Made by a program: the position numbers and the translations under genes. From assembly GCA_019009955.1 (NCBI GenBank), contig CM032233.1:99299501-99363500 (forward strand): 64,000 bases of DNA, in the 5' to 3' direction. Positions 45,950 to 57,546 of this stretch are shown piece by piece (position 1 is the stretch's first letter; every line of letters begins with the position of its first letter). Source of the stretch: Riptortus pedestris. Taxonomy: Eukaryota > Arthropoda > Insecta > Hemiptera > Alydidae. A model generated the notes under the pieces. That model was not told the origin of the DNA. It saw only the letters and a list, made by a program, of their open reading frames with translations, and made no database searches.

Positions 45950-46572
45950 AAGTTGCAAGTCCCCTCTGAATCATTTAATTAAACATTGTTTTAGGCAAAC
46001 TATAATTTTTAGTCTTCATATTATTTATATTATGATAAGAGTTAACGTACTGTAACCAAGACAAAATATTTGCGTCATTTAGGCATGTTTGTAGCAAAAA
46101 CAAATATAATCCAAAGAGTCGAACGAGGATTCCTTGATTCAAAATATAATAATTTCTATTGTACAAATCGCTAATGAATCATTTAATCAAACTTTGTTTA
46201 AGGTAAGGTACAATTTCTAGTCTTCATATTATGAGAAGTGTGGTCTTCGACAAAATAATACGTCATGTAGGCAGTAAAAACAATGACATTACAAACCAAG
46301 AAGTCAAATAGTCAGTCGAGGATTCCTCGTATTTCAAAGTATAATAATTTCTATGATACACATTGCGAGTTCCCACTGAATCATTTAATTAGGCTTTGTT
46401 TAAAGTAATGTACAATTTCTAGTCTTCATATTATGAGAAGTATTGTTTTCGACAAAATACTTCGTCATTAGGCAGTAAAAACAATGATATTACAATGCAA
46501 GAAGCCAAAGAGTCAAACGAGGATTCCTCGTACTCCAAAATATAATAATTCCTATGGTACACGTTGCGAGAT
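45950..46572. repeat. Tandem repeat, three units of about 205 bp
   Basis: Units begin at about 45967, 46174 and 46377 with 'TGAATCATTTAATT'-like sequence. They share 'TTTCTAGTCTTCATATTATG', 'GGCAGTAAAAACAATGA' (units 2-3) and 'CGAGGATTCCT'. In units 2 and 3 the last extends to the palindrome CGAGGATTCCTCG, followed by 'ATAATAATTTC'. It lies in the first intron, about 130 bp from the donor site of the ZSWIM-type exon. The units differ by about 10-25 percent. Function is unknown; it could be a local duplication with regulatory sites. Confidence 0.75.
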
Positions 46573-46627
46573 GAATTGTGGTCGGCCAAATTCTTCGTAT
46601 GTTGACAATAAAAGAAATATAATATTA

Positions 46628-47210
<583 letters not shown>

Positions 47211-47247
47211 ACTCAAATGTAACATCGTTTATCCTCAATATAATATA

Positions 47248-47400
47248 AAGGTCTGTCACGCAGAGACTGCTCTAACTAAGCACATTTCAAACGTGCACCA
47301 CGTATTTACATTTATCTCAAAACGTAAAAGTTCAATGAGAACAGTATTTGGTAATTAGGCTTCAAATAAAGCGATTCATATTACAACATTTTCGTCTTAA
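47248..47400 (+). repeat. X 5'-end fragment
   Basis: AGGTCTGTCACGCAGAGACTG, then 'CACGTATTTACATTTATCTC' and 'GTATTTGGTAATTAGGCTTC'. This is the nearest repeat to the gene's 5' region. Confidence 0.7.
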
Positions 47401-47454
47401 GGGAAATCAGCTATTGTATATATATACTTGTCTGTTATCGCTCTAGCGGTCGCA

Positions 47455-47580
47455 ATTTTAACAGATTTCCCTTATGGGAAATCAGCTATTGAGGTTGTAC
47501 TCACGGCTTGATTTTCGAAAAATGTTTTCAAATATCCATCGATCCTACCCGAGAGATGACGAAAATGAGGTCCGTATATA
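47455..47580 (-). repeat. X hairpin-end fragment
   Basis: 'TTTTAACAGATTTCCCTTATGG' leads to 'GATCCTACCCGAGAGATGACG' and 'ATGAGGTCCGTATATATC', after which the Y4 copy begins. A second scrap with 'GGGAAATCAGCTATTG' and 'GTTATCGCTCTAGCGGTCGC' lies at 47398-47457. Confidence 0.75.
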
Positions 47581-47595
47581 TCTTAATATATATAA

Positions 47596-48462
47596 ATCTC
47601 CTGTCACAATGTTTGTCCGCGATGGACTCCTAAACTATTTAACCGATTTTAAATTAAATTGGCACACCGTGAGCAGTCTGGTCCAACTTGAGAGATAGGC
47701 TATATTAATTTTCTCTGAGACGAACAGGAGTGGAGGTTATAAGGGAGGCCTGAAATTAAAAGTCGTGATATTTCGTTTTCTATTGGTTTTTTCGCAAATA
47801 TGCACATAACAAAAGTTGTTTATTTTGTTATTTAGAGTAACTTTTGTCATAAACACTTTCATCGTATTCCGAATTATAAACGAGATATACGCTAAAAATT
47901 ATAGCGGAAGTGAAAACTTTTATTTGGCACAAAAGACTCAACCGAACTAAATAAAACACTCAGTATGTGTATTAGCACTAACGCCTTCCTTATAAAAAGC
48001 CATACTATTTCTAGGGACAGGCAGGAGTGGGGGTTATAAGGGAGGCCTGAAATTAATAATAGTGATATTTCGTTTCCTATTGTAGTTTCGGCAAATATGC
48101 ACATAACAAAAGTTGTTTATTTTGTTATTTAGAGAAATTTGCTCAAGAATTCTTTTCAATATGAACTACCAGGTACCTCACCTGGAAAAATTAATTCAAA
48201 TGTATGTTAATATTTAGTCCTTAATAATTCAAATCTAAGTATAATGCACAGGAAGCGGGAAATATGACAATATGGAGGACAGTGAAGTCTTACATAAAAA
48301 ATTAATTTTATTATTAACAAATCTACAGAAACGACGGGTATTAACCCAAAACACTGGGACGGGTAAATGTCAAAATATTGTGCAAAATAAAACCTTGCCA
48401 AAAAAATACCATCAACATTCAGCCTCAAATGAAATCCCGAGCGAAGCCGGGTATCTGAGCTA

Positions 48463-48463
<1 letters not shown>
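47596..48463 (+). mobile_element. Y element (Helitron-type), copy Y4, variant 5' end
   Basis: The 3' end is CCGAGCGAAGCCGGGTATC plus TGAGCTAG. The 5' part differs from other copies ('CTCCTGTCACAATGTTTGTC', 'AACTATTTAACCGATTTTAA') and then joins the common interior at 'AGGCTATATTAATTTTCTCTG'. It is therefore a subfamily with another 5' end. It follows an X fragment cut at its array. Confidence 0.75.

Positions 48464-48526
<63 letters not shown>
48464..48526. repeat. (TA)n microsatellite
   Basis: TA array after the CTAG end of Y4. Confidence 0.95.
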
Positions 48527-48530
<4 letters not shown>

Positions 48531-48562
48531 GTGTTGACGTTTTCAACCAGGTTATATTTATA

Positions 48563-49973
48563 TATGGTGTTGTTATTGTATCTTGGAGTTTTGGTCAATT
48601 TTGTTGAACAAATCATAGTTTATGACAATATTTCGAGAATATTATGTGTTATTACAATAATAAAATATAACAATAATTTCAATAGCACATAACAATAACA
48701 GTTATAACATAATAAAATAACAATAACATAACAGCTTCCATACAACTTGGGGCTGCGTAAACTAAGCAGATTTCCCATGTGAAGTTTTACAATAGAGAAA
48801 TCTGCAAACTGGTAACACAATGAGAAATCTTTCAGTTAATTAAAATAAATTCCTAACTGATACGGCTTCTGTATTGTAAGAGTTATTTATATTTTAATAA
48901 CTCAAATTTTAGTAGTCCAAGAACTAAAGAAGGGGGGGGGGCGGATGAACAGAACGTATTTGCATAAATCTCACAAAGTAACGACGGTAAGGTAAGGGTA
49001 GAAGAAGCTTCCACCTGAGCCGAGCAATGACGGAAATGGCCGACCTAATTCGAACTATACCCGACCTCAGACTTCATAAAAATGCAAATATCTCGGTTAA
49101 TATTCAAGATAGAGAATAAATGTATATAACAATATTTATAGTAAATTTAATTTGCTATAAGATTGGGTCTATACAGTTTTTTGATCCGATGCATAATAAC
49201 GGAGATATTTGGAATTTTCGAAAATCCCCCTCTAAACCCCCCCTCTCTCTAGTCCGATTTCAGCCATTAACGAACATGATCTGTCTTTTTACATAATACG
49301 GTTAAATATCGAGTTTCGTAACGATCAAGCAAAAATTGCGACCGCTAGAGCGTTAGCAGACAAATATATATATAATTTTTAACGGACCTCATTTTCGTCA
49401 TCTTCTGGGTAGGATCGATGGACATTTGAAGAAATTTTTCGAAAATCGCGTCATGAGTACGACCTCAATAGCTGATTTCCCTTAAGGGAAATCTGCTAAT
49501 TAAATAACAATAACATAATAGCTTCCATACGACATGAAAATAGCTTTAATAAAATATAACAATAATTGTAATAACACGTAACAATAGTTGTAACATAATA
49601 TAATAGCTGCAGTATAATAATTATAATATAGTTCAACAAAGAAAAGACAATAACCTATAGTTATACAAAAACATAAGGCTGTGACCCTGCTAAGTGTAAC
49701 CAGACCAGGGAAGGTTATAGCCAATATTCCTAATGTAACTAGAAGTGCAATTCATTATGTACAATAGTTTTTAAGTATCTTTAGTGATGGTAAGTAAAAA
49801 TTACATAAACACCACCTGTTACACTCTAGGTTAATAACAATGTGCAATATTTATAAAGTAGTACCTGTATTTTTACAGCCCTGAAGAAGAGAAAATAAAT
49901 ATTCTTGAAATATTGGCATAAACTAAGATTTTTTCACCAACGTTGACCAAAACTCCAAGAACCAATAACAATA

Positions 49974-49977
<4 letters not shown>
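48563..49977. mobile_element. Penelope-like fold-back, interior invaded by X
   Basis: Arms at about 48563-48640 and 49895-49977 are mirrored: 'TGTTGTTATTG..CTTGGAGTTTTGGTCAA' against 'TTGACCAAAACTCCAAG..CAATAACAATACCAC'. The plus-strand right side has CTGAAGA (49881-49887), a short AT stem, TTGAAATATTGG (GAAA 49907-49910) and ATAAAC (49918-49923). The left arm keeps the complementary CTCGAAATATTG..CATAAAC but not CTGAAGA. The interior holds A/T-rich 'ATAACA' arrays and an X element (48745-49500). No clear duplication was found; the right end runs into (CA)n. Confidence 0.5.
48745..49500 (+). repeat. X element, almost complete, flanked by direct repeats
   Basis: The 5' edge is cut at 'CTTGGGGCTGCGTAAACTAAG'. 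The module is the 'GGTAACACAATGAG' / 'GTAGTCCAAGAACTAAAG' type. The array is short (ATATATATA) and the full hairpin end is at 49475-49498. 'AACAATAACATAACAGCTTC' precedes it (about 48717-48743), and nearly the same sequence follows it (about 49505-49531). Confidence 0.85.
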
Positions 49978-49978
<1 letters not shown>

Positions 49979-50028
<50 letters not shown>

Positions 50029-50052
50029 AATATATATGTGTGTGTGTGTGTG
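49979..50052. repeat. (CA)n and (TG)n microsatellite
   Basis: (CA)n at 49975-50022, then a short TA stretch and (TG)n at 50036-50053. The two parts are complementary and could form a hairpin. Confidence 0.95.
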
Positions 50053-50529
50053 TCTGTTACCGCTCTAGTGGCCGCAATTATTGCTTGATCGTTACCAAAC
50101 CCAATATTTAGTCGTTTTATGTAAAAAGATAGATCAAGTTCGTTAATGGTGTTCTGGTGACCCCCCCCCCCTCTTCTAAGTTCTTGGGATACTAAAATTT
50201 GATTGATTGAGATAAAAATTATTCTTATTCATTATAAATTACATTACTAGATATAGTAGATAGTTTTCAATAAAAATATGTTATATTTTGATATATTTCA
50301 GTAATTGTTTTTCTTTCCGGTGAAAAATATTTCTATCTCTCTGTTCAGCTCTGAGAGGTTCGCAAACCTGTTTAATTACTATTCGGACGCTTTCCGTTGG
50401 GAGGTGTTAAAATTGTCTGAAAGATTTTCTCATTCCCGTTTGTATAGATCCACTTAATATGCACGGTGCTGTTAAGTGTACCAGTACGTAGATTTATCTA
50501 ATGCCAAACTTCACAATGGAAATCTATAT
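50053..50529 (-). repeat. X element, long subtype (split by a solo LTR)
   Basis: It runs from 'CTGTTACCGCTCTAGTGGCC' to 'AACTTCACAATGGAAATCTATAT'. A deletion joins 'GTTCGTTAATGG' to 'TGTTCTGGTGACCCC'. It continues at 51103 after the LTR. Confidence 0.85.
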
Positions 50530-50635
50530 TGTTACGTTTTTATTACCAAAACCAGTAATAAACGTTGTTAATAAGAGTTCTATTGGATTGCAAAATTAAA
50601 TACTCGCAAGTTTCACAGTTTTTATCACTGCACAA

Positions 50636-50642
50636 TTTATTT
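50636..50642 (-). terminator. LTR poly(A) signal
   Basis: AAATAAA on the minus strand, about 275 nt downstream of the putative start, followed by a TGTGCAGTG stretch. It is placed as expected near the R/U5 border. Confidence 0.5.
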
Positions 50643-50913
50643 AACAATGCACAATACACTTGGTTAATTGTTCTTAATTGCTACTCACAGTATGCACTGA
50701 TAGCGTCACTGTTCTTCAATGAGTCACAGTCCAATAATTTACCCACGGGCACTGACATTCACAAAAAGATGGCACTGCACTGTCTTAAACACGACACTAA
50801 ACTGTTACTTACAGTCTCGGCACAACGCTGATCTTCACATAAAAACACTTTACCGCACTGCACTAAGTCGCACTGTAGCACTGATGTGAACATCAAGACA
50901 GGTGAGAATAAAA

Positions 50914-50948
50914 CTGACTGGCTCGCGGCTGGCTGGTTCTTTATATAG
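50914..50948 (-). promoter_or_regulatory. LTR promoter (TATA box and initiator)
   Basis: On the minus strand CTATATAAAG (50948-50939) is followed about 25 nt later by GTCAGTT (about 50919-50913). That is the arthropod TCAGT initiator at the normal distance. It would set the U3/R border. Confidence 0.6.
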
Positions 50949-51102
50949 GTCGTCGGCATACATCAAAGGGGAATTGTCTGGACCCTTCGACGCGGCTCTA
51001 GTAGGACCTCGATCCTCTGTCGGCTTCTTTGATCTACGTCACACTTCTCAAATACGCGACTCTCTCTCTAAAGGATTATTCGTGCATTTAATTTTCGCAA
51101 CA

Positions 51103-51138
51103 ATATGGTTTACGTAGGCCCTGAGTGACGGTCTTTTT
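51103..51138 (-). repeat. X element, terminal block after the solo LTR
   Basis: 'ATATGGTTTACGTAGGCCCTG' and GAGTGACGG, the end of the X copy that starts at 50053. Confidence 0.85.
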
Positions 51139-51227
51139 AAAGCTAAGGTTGTATTTGTATTTTATGAATAATTTAAATACAGTAGGGACCCGATTAACCG
51201 AGTCGATCGGGACCGCTGTTACCTCGG

Positions 51228-51625
51228 TTAATCGAAATTCTCGGTTAATCGGAACCTACTAATACCAGCTGAAAATGTAAGGTTTTTAGAATAAAAACTA
51301 GTACCTATAAGTTTAAAATTGACGTGTTTGAGGGCTCTAGGTTTGGCTGATTTTCCGATTAAAACTAACTTTAGTTTATCCTCTCCACTTGCATTCGCGC
51401 AAACCAAAACAGTGACCCTATCTTTAACACCCTTGAAACCACTAACAGATTTTTCCATATTCGTCGCTAGCGTTTTTTGGGGCAACACTTTATACCACAA
51501 ACCGGCCTCATCAGCATTGTAAATTTGGCCCGCGCATAGATTATGGGACTTTACTAATAAAGAAAAACTATTAATAATAAATCTGGTCGCAGATTCCGTG
51601 TCTGCGCGATGTGATCCATGGTGTG
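51228..51625 (-). pseudogene. Tigger/pogo transposase fragment (DDE domain start)
   Basis: The minus-strand reading gives 'ADTESATRFI', then 'QIYNADEAGLWYKVLPQKTL' with the first catalytic Asp in NADE, 'GFKGVKDRVTVLVCANASGE' and 'KLVLIGKSAKPRALKHVNF'. These are typical of the DDE domain of pogo/jerky-like transposases. The frame then runs into terminal-repeat sequence, so the second and third acidic residues and both ends are missing. Confidence 0.9.
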
Positions 51626-51858
51626 ACCGGACATAAACTGAGAATCAATGAGCTAGGATGGTTGTGACAAGTAGAGATGTAAATACAATATTCCCGGAAC
51701 AGGGGAAGGAGGGTTGGACGGGGTGCTAGAGATGCATTTCTCAGAAGGCAATTAACGACTGTCTTAGAGCTTCCTTTTCAATAAATCGCTTGAACACCTG
51801 CATCCGGCCTAGGGTTTTGAGGGTTCATAATCACTTCCAAAGGTTACCGCTCCTACTT

Positions 51859-51890
51859 TTTTTTTTTTTTTTTATTTTTTTTTTTTTTTA
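51859..51890. repeat. Poly(T) tract inside the Tigger element
   Basis: A T run broken by a single A. It is a poly(A) on the transposase strand. Confidence 0.9.
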
Positions 51891-51956
51891 AATGTTTGGC
51901 ACCTCGGATAATCGGGACCTCGGTTAATCGAACCTCGGTTAATCGGGTCCATACTG

Positions 51957-52181
51957 TACTGTTAGTTGCTTGATATTCTACGGGGTTTTTTTGCGACAAG
52001 AGGCACTGAAGATGGAGCTGCTCACCTGAAAGTGCACTCTGCCGTAATAAACGGATTGTGGAAGAATGCAGACCAACTTTGTACCAGATTGGTCCGTTCC
52101 TCTACCAGCTACAGTACACCTTCACTAGAAGAAAATAAGTAGAAGCAAGGGCTGGGGTTCACTAAAGGCAAAAAAGAAAAA
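51957..52181 (+). other. Segment with a hammerhead-like core
   Basis: CTGAAGA (52006-52012), a GG..CC stem, then CTGAAAGTGC (GAAA 52028-52031) and CGTAATAAACGG. The phrase GCACTGAAGATGG and the AATAAACG ending are shared with the loop of the fold-back at 13577-13831. No long inverted arm or duplication is visible here. Confidence 0.4.
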
Positions 52182-52638
52182 AATCCTTCACTCAGGGGCT
52201 GCATTAACTAAGCAGATTCCCCACAAGAGTCACATATTTACTTTTATCTGAAAAAGTAAAAGATCAATGAGAACAATATTTAGTATTTAGGCTTCATATA
52301 TAACGGTTCATTATATGGCAGCTTATTGTTAATATGACATGAGTAGGAGTGATTGTTTATTCATGACCGAAAACTAAAATATGAAAATATCTCTATCAAT
52401 ACTCAATGTAGGGGGAAAATGTACATAACAACATTTATAGAGTATTACATTTGCAATAAGCTTGATTTTATACAATTTTTCGATCCGATGCATAATGACG
52501 GAGATATTTCGAATTTCCCCTCTAACCCCAGCATCTTCCTCATGTCCGATTTCAGACTTTCTTTTTACATAAAATGATTATATATCGAGTTTTGTAACGA
52601 TAAGACAAAAATTGTGACCGCTAGAGCAGTAATAGACA
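52182..52638 (+). repeat. X element, 5' side, joins Y5 at its array
   Basis: It starts AAATCCTTCACTCAGGGGCTG, module 'CACATATTTACTTTTATCTG', up to 'GTGACCGCTAGAGCAGTAATAG' and (TA)n. Y5 starts in the array. No X 3' half is found beyond the following Y copies. Confidence 0.8.
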
Positions 52639-52662
52639 AATTTATATATATATATATATATA
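52639..52662. repeat. (TA)n between X and Y5
   Basis: A short TA array at the X array position. Confidence 0.9.
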
Positions 52663-53438
52663 CTAGCTCAGATACCCGGCTTCGCCCGGGAATTCATTTG
52701 AGGCTGAATGGTGGTATTTTTTTGGCAAGGCTTTACTCTGAATTAATTTTTCCAGGTGAGGTACCTGTTAGTTCATATTGAAAAGAATTGTTGAGCAAAT
52801 TTCTCTAAATAACAAAATAAACAACTTTTGTCATGTGCATATTTGCAGAAAAACGAATAGAAAACGAAATACCGCTATTTTTAAATTCAGGCCTACCTTA
52901 CAACCCCCACTCCTGCCCGTCTCTAGAAAGGTTAGTATGTCTTATTATAATGAAGACATTAGTGCTAATACACATACCGAGTTTTGTTTAGTTCGGTTGA
53001 GTCTTGGCTGCCCAAATAAAATTTTTCACTTCCGTTATAGGTTTTAGCGTAGATCTCGTTTATAATTCGGTATACGAAAAAAGTGTATATAACAAAAGTT
53101 ACTCTAAATAACAAAATAAACAACTTATGTTATGTTCATATTTGCCGAAAAACCAATAGGAAACGGAATATCGCTATTTTTAATTTCAGGCCTCCCTTAT
53201 AACCCCCACTCCTGTTCGTTTCAGAGAATATTAATATAGCCCAAAGTCTAAGTTGGGTTAGTAGTAATATACATACCAAGTTTCATAAAATTCGATTCAG
53301 CCATTTATGCGTGAAAAGGCAACAAACAAATGAACAAACAAACATACAGACACGAAAGAAACAAAATGCAGTTATGGTGTCTATAACATGTGAAACGAAA
53401 AGTTATCGTGAAAAAATCAATGTACAGACAGAGGTTAC

Positions 53439-53443
<5 letters not shown>
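52663..53443 (-). mobile_element. Y element (Helitron-type), copy Y5
   Basis: Minus-strand end CCCGGGCGAAGCCGGG plus TATCTGAGCTAG. A deletion joins 'GGCAAGGCTTTACT' to 'GAATTAATTTTTCCAGG'. Two internal units follow. The far edge is 'CAGACAGAGGTTACAATTTTA'. The 89-codon frame at 52778-53047 is repeat sequence. Confidence 0.8.

Positions 53444-53488
<45 letters not shown>
53444..53488. repeat. (TA)n between opposed Y copies
   Basis: TA array linking Y5 and Y6, which point in opposite directions with their 5' edges towards the array. Confidence 0.9.
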
Positions 53489-53489
<1 letters not shown>

Positions 53490-54715
53490 TAACCTCAAAT
53501 TTCACGATTACTTATCGTTTCTCACGCAATAGACACGATTTGTTTCTTTGGTGTTAGTTTGTTACCTTTTCATGAATAAACCGCTGAACCGAATTTTATG
53601 AAACTAGTATCTACATTACTACTAACCCAAATTAGACTTTAGGCTATACTAATATTCTCTGAGTCCAACAGGAGTGGGGGTTATAAGAGAGGTCTGAAAT
53701 TAAAAATAGCAATATTTCGTTTCCTATTGCTTTTATGGCAAATATGCACAGAACAAAAGTTGTTTATTTTAGTATTTAGAGTAATTTTTGTTATATACAC
53801 TTTTGTAGATTTTAGCGTATAAATGTGTTATACGCTAAAATCTATAGCAGGAGTTAACAATTTCATTTGGCACAAAAGACTCAACCGAACTAAACAAAAC
53901 TCGATAAGTGTATTAGCACTAACGCTTGATAATAAGCTGTACCAACATTTCTAAGGACGAGCAGGAGTGGGGATTGTAAGGGAGGCCTGAAATTAAAAGT
54001 AGTGATATTTCGTTTCCTATTGCATATTCGGCAAATATGCACATGACAAAAGTTGTTTATTTTGTTATTTAGAGTAACTTTTGTGTACATTCACTTTTGT
54101 CGTAAAATGAAGTAAACACGGGATATACGCTAAAACTATAGCGGGAGTCATTACTTTTATTAGGACTTATTTACGTTTTTTTTATAAATGAATATTATAG
54201 CAAATGTTGTTATGTTTTAGTTTTATATGATAGTCCTAAGTATGATTCGGATTAGTGAGTTTATAAATCTTCGTCGCTCCCTCCTCATTTATTTATTTTT
54301 TTTTTTAGAAAATAACATTGTTATTTATTTCCAATAGAAATGTAAACTATAAGAGCTTTTCCATTATTTAATTTTCATAATGTGTCTTGATGTTATTGAA
54401 ACAAATATGTACTATCATAGAAATTAAACGTTAATGGTAATGTCATTAAGACAAAAGACAATATGCGTTTAAACTCGATATGATTGTTTAAAGTATTAGG
54501 TTGCTGGGAGGTCTACGATCTCTTCCCCTCACTTAGTTTTTTGAATTTTAATGAAATTATTTTTAGGGTACTATTAGTTAATTCCATCCGGTAGAAAATT
54601 ATTTAAATAATATTTCGAATCAATAATTTAAGGAGAAGAATGTTGACTGTTCTCATGCGGGATCGGAAGATTGGGGGAAAGGAAAAACAGTTAATTTAGT
54701 TTACTTATTTCCTGT
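53489..54715 (+). mobile_element. Y element (Helitron-type), copy Y6, 3' end missing
   Basis: It starts with a shortened edge ('TATAACCTCAAATTTCACG') and holds units with 'TAAGGGAGGCCTGAAATTAA'. It shares the AT-rich part of Y2 ('GTTTAAACTCGATATGAT'; compare 27051-27070 with 54466-54484). It fades before the CCCGG hairpin. Confidence 0.7.
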
Positions 54716-54739
54716 GAAATGCTGGCATTACTGGAAGTG

Positions 54740-55194
54740 ATTTACTATTATAAGCAGATTCCCCACGTGAAGTCTTACAATAGAGAAATTTCACGAGATT
54801 CGAACAGTTATGGAAACGGCCGAACTAGCTTTTGACGGAAACTGACGATTAGACCCGAAGTTAGCCATTTATTCTCTATCTTAAATATTAACCGAGATAT
54901 TTCGAATTTTCAAAAGTCTCCCCCTTTAAACTCCCCTCCCCAGGTCGGATTTTAGCCGTTAACGAACTTGATTTGTCTTTTTGCATAAAACGACTAAATA
55001 TCGAATTTGGTAACGATGAAACAAAAATTGCGACCGCTAGAGCGGTAACAGACAAATATATATGCAGTTTTGAACGGACCTCATTTTCGTCATTTCCTGG
55101 GTAGGATCGATGGACATTTGAAGAAATTTTTATAAAATCGTGTCATGAGTACGACCTCAATAGCTGATTCCCCTTAAGGGAAATCTGCTAAAAG
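54740..55194 (+). repeat. X element, 5' edge and centre shortened
   Basis: 'TAAGCAGATTCCCCACGTGAAG', module with 'GAACAGTTATGGAAACGGCC', then a deletion to 'GAGATATTTCGAATTTTC'. The array is only ATATATAT. The hairpin end is at 55163-55190. Confidence 0.85.
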
Positions 55195-55980
55195 CCTGGC
55201 AATCAGGGGCTGCGTCAACAAAGCAAATTTCACACGTATGGACACTGGTAACCGCATCTCGTCATTTATTCACTAGCATATTTATACCGGAATTAAAATG
55301 TTAGTTGGGCTTGAGATGTTTAGTGACTGAGATACTTAAATGACAATCCGATGAGTAGAACTAGGGGTTTACAAAAGACCAAAACCAAGAAAGGACGCAT
55401 TACTTGGTTAATATTCACGATAGAAAAAAAAAGAAGGATAAAACAGGATATATAGGAAGTAAATTTTTCGACAACATTACTTATTCAACATTTTTCGGTC
55501 CGTCTCCAACTAAGATATTTCGAATTTGCCATTATTCCCAACAAATACACCCCTCCCCCTCTTCCAGACCGATTTCAGACATTGCATAACAAAATCCTTA
55601 GTTTGTGTAAAACACTTAAATATCAAGGACGGTGTTTATCAACAAAAAAGTAGTTTAGACCGTAAATTCTTAAATGATGACATTACACTGATCATCTTTT
55701 CATATATCTCAAATAAGAAAATTTCATTGAAAGCATTATTGGGTATTTCAATTAAAGTGGAACTAAATTTATAATAACATTCAGATCGGAATTACAATAT
55801 TAGAGATATTTAGAATTTTCTATTCCCCTCTAATCCCCCACCCCTTTGGTCTGATTTCAGGAATTCACGAAACTTGATTTCTAACGTAAAACATTTAGCA
55901 TGAAGCGTGTAAATATCGAGTTTTGAAACGTTAAAAAAATAATCGCGCCCACTAGAGCGTTAACAAATATATAAATATAT
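55195..55980 (+). repeat. X-related element, degenerate
   Basis: 'CAATCAGGGGCTGCGTCAAC' is head-to-tail with the preceding copy. It carries the older module 'CGGAATTAAAATG' / 'GACCGATTTCAGACATTGC' and reaches 'CACTAGAGCGTTAACAAATA'. The hairpin end is missing. Frames at 55404-55774 are repeat sequence. Confidence 0.6.
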
Positions 55981-56067
55981 ACTGGTTGGGCGCCAGTGGG
56001 CGTGCGGCTCAAGGCATCTTTCCACCTACCCCACTACCTTCAGCAAGCTGAGAGTAAAAATAAAAAA

Positions 56068-56659
<592 letters not shown>

Positions 56660-57482
56660 AATCTCGTATACTCGTTTATACTTCGTTATATGTCAGAGGT
56701 TACTCTAAATAACAAAATAAACGCCTTCTGTAATTTGCATGATTGCCAAAAAACCAATACGAAATGATTTTTCATTATCCTTCCCTAGACATGTTGGTAC
56801 GGTTTGTAATCATGATGGGTGGGGGTTAATGCTACTCCCACGACGAGTTATGTTCAGTTCGATTAAGTGTTTTGCGTCTAAAAAATTGTTGACTCTGGCA
56901 ATAGTTTTTAGCTTATATCTTGTTTATACATAATAAACTAAATACCAAAATAAACACCTTATAACCCACACTCCTGTTTGTACCTAGAAATTTTAATATA
57001 GCTTATGATTGGTGTTAATACTAGATTTCATGCATTAATACTGACCCACATACGGATTTTCTCTGAGTAAGGCTCTGTCTTTTATGCCCTTTAAGATTTT
57101 TCATGCCCACTATAGTTTTTAGACTTTGCCTTGTTTATACATCGCTATGCGACAAAAGTGTATATAATTAAATTTACTCTAAACCAAAGGAATCCTTAAA
57201 TATAAGTCTAAAAACATAACGGCATTGTTCATAGTATGCCTATATTAAAAACACATAAATAAGTACTAATAAAACTGATGACACCCGGTATTGTTTTTAG
57301 CGCATATCTCGTTTATACTTCGTTATACGACAAAAGTTACAACCGTTTATGCGTGAAAACGTAAAAAAACAAACAAACAGGCACGAAAGCCACAAATTGG
57401 AGATATCGTGTCTATGGCATGTGGGACGAAAAAGGATCGGGAAATTTCGAGAAAAAAATCGATGTACAGACAGACGTTACAA

Positions 57483-57486
<4 letters not shown>
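56660..57486 (-). mobile_element. Y element (Helitron-type), copy Y7, old
   Basis: Diverged units ('GTCAGAGGTTACTCTAAATAAC', 'ATTTGCATGATTGCCAAAAAACC') and a well-kept far edge ('GTTTATGCGTGAAAACG', 'GTACAGACAGACGTTACAA'). The CCCGG hairpin end is missing. It is opposed to Y8 across a TA array. Confidence 0.65.

Positions 57487-57540
<54 letters not shown>
57487..57540. repeat. (TA)n between opposed Y copies
   Basis: TA array at the centre of a long inverted repeat formed by the edges of Y7 and Y8. Confidence 0.95.

Positions 57541-57546
<6 letters not shown>

Larger units (their letters stand above)
50530..51102 (-). mobile_element. Solo LTR of an LTR retrotransposon
   Basis: A 573-bp unit with ends TGTTACG .. 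CGCAACA and a 4-bp duplication ATAT (50526-50529 and 51103-51106). It interrupts an X element. Removing it together with one ATAT restores the X order 'GAAATCT-4 nt-GGTTTACG', which has the same length as in other copies. On the minus strand it has a TATA box, an initiator-like TCAGT and AATAAA in the right order. There is no internal coding region or second LTR, so recombination has removed the body. The 4-bp duplication and ends fit a Gypsy-like element, but the family is uncertain. Confidence 0.85.
51180..51956 (-). mobile_element. Tigger/pogo element, internally deleted
   Basis: Left end CAGTAGGGACCCGATTAACC at 51180. The right end on the minus strand is CAGTATGGACCCGATTAACC (from 51956). 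TA flanks both (51178-51179 and 51957-51958). Subterminal copies of CGGTTAATCG occur at both sides (51217-51253 and 51902-51945). At 777 bp it is far shorter than an autonomous pogo-like element, and its coding part is a fragment. Confidence 0.85.

Noticed and set aside
50565..51117. Open frames of 66-88 codons on both strands
   Set aside because: They lie inside the solo LTR, whose promoter and poly(A) signals explain the sequence. LTRs of this kind do not code for protein.
51319..51522. Plus-strand 67-codon frame
   Set aside because: It is the antisense of the Tigger/pogo transposase fragment.
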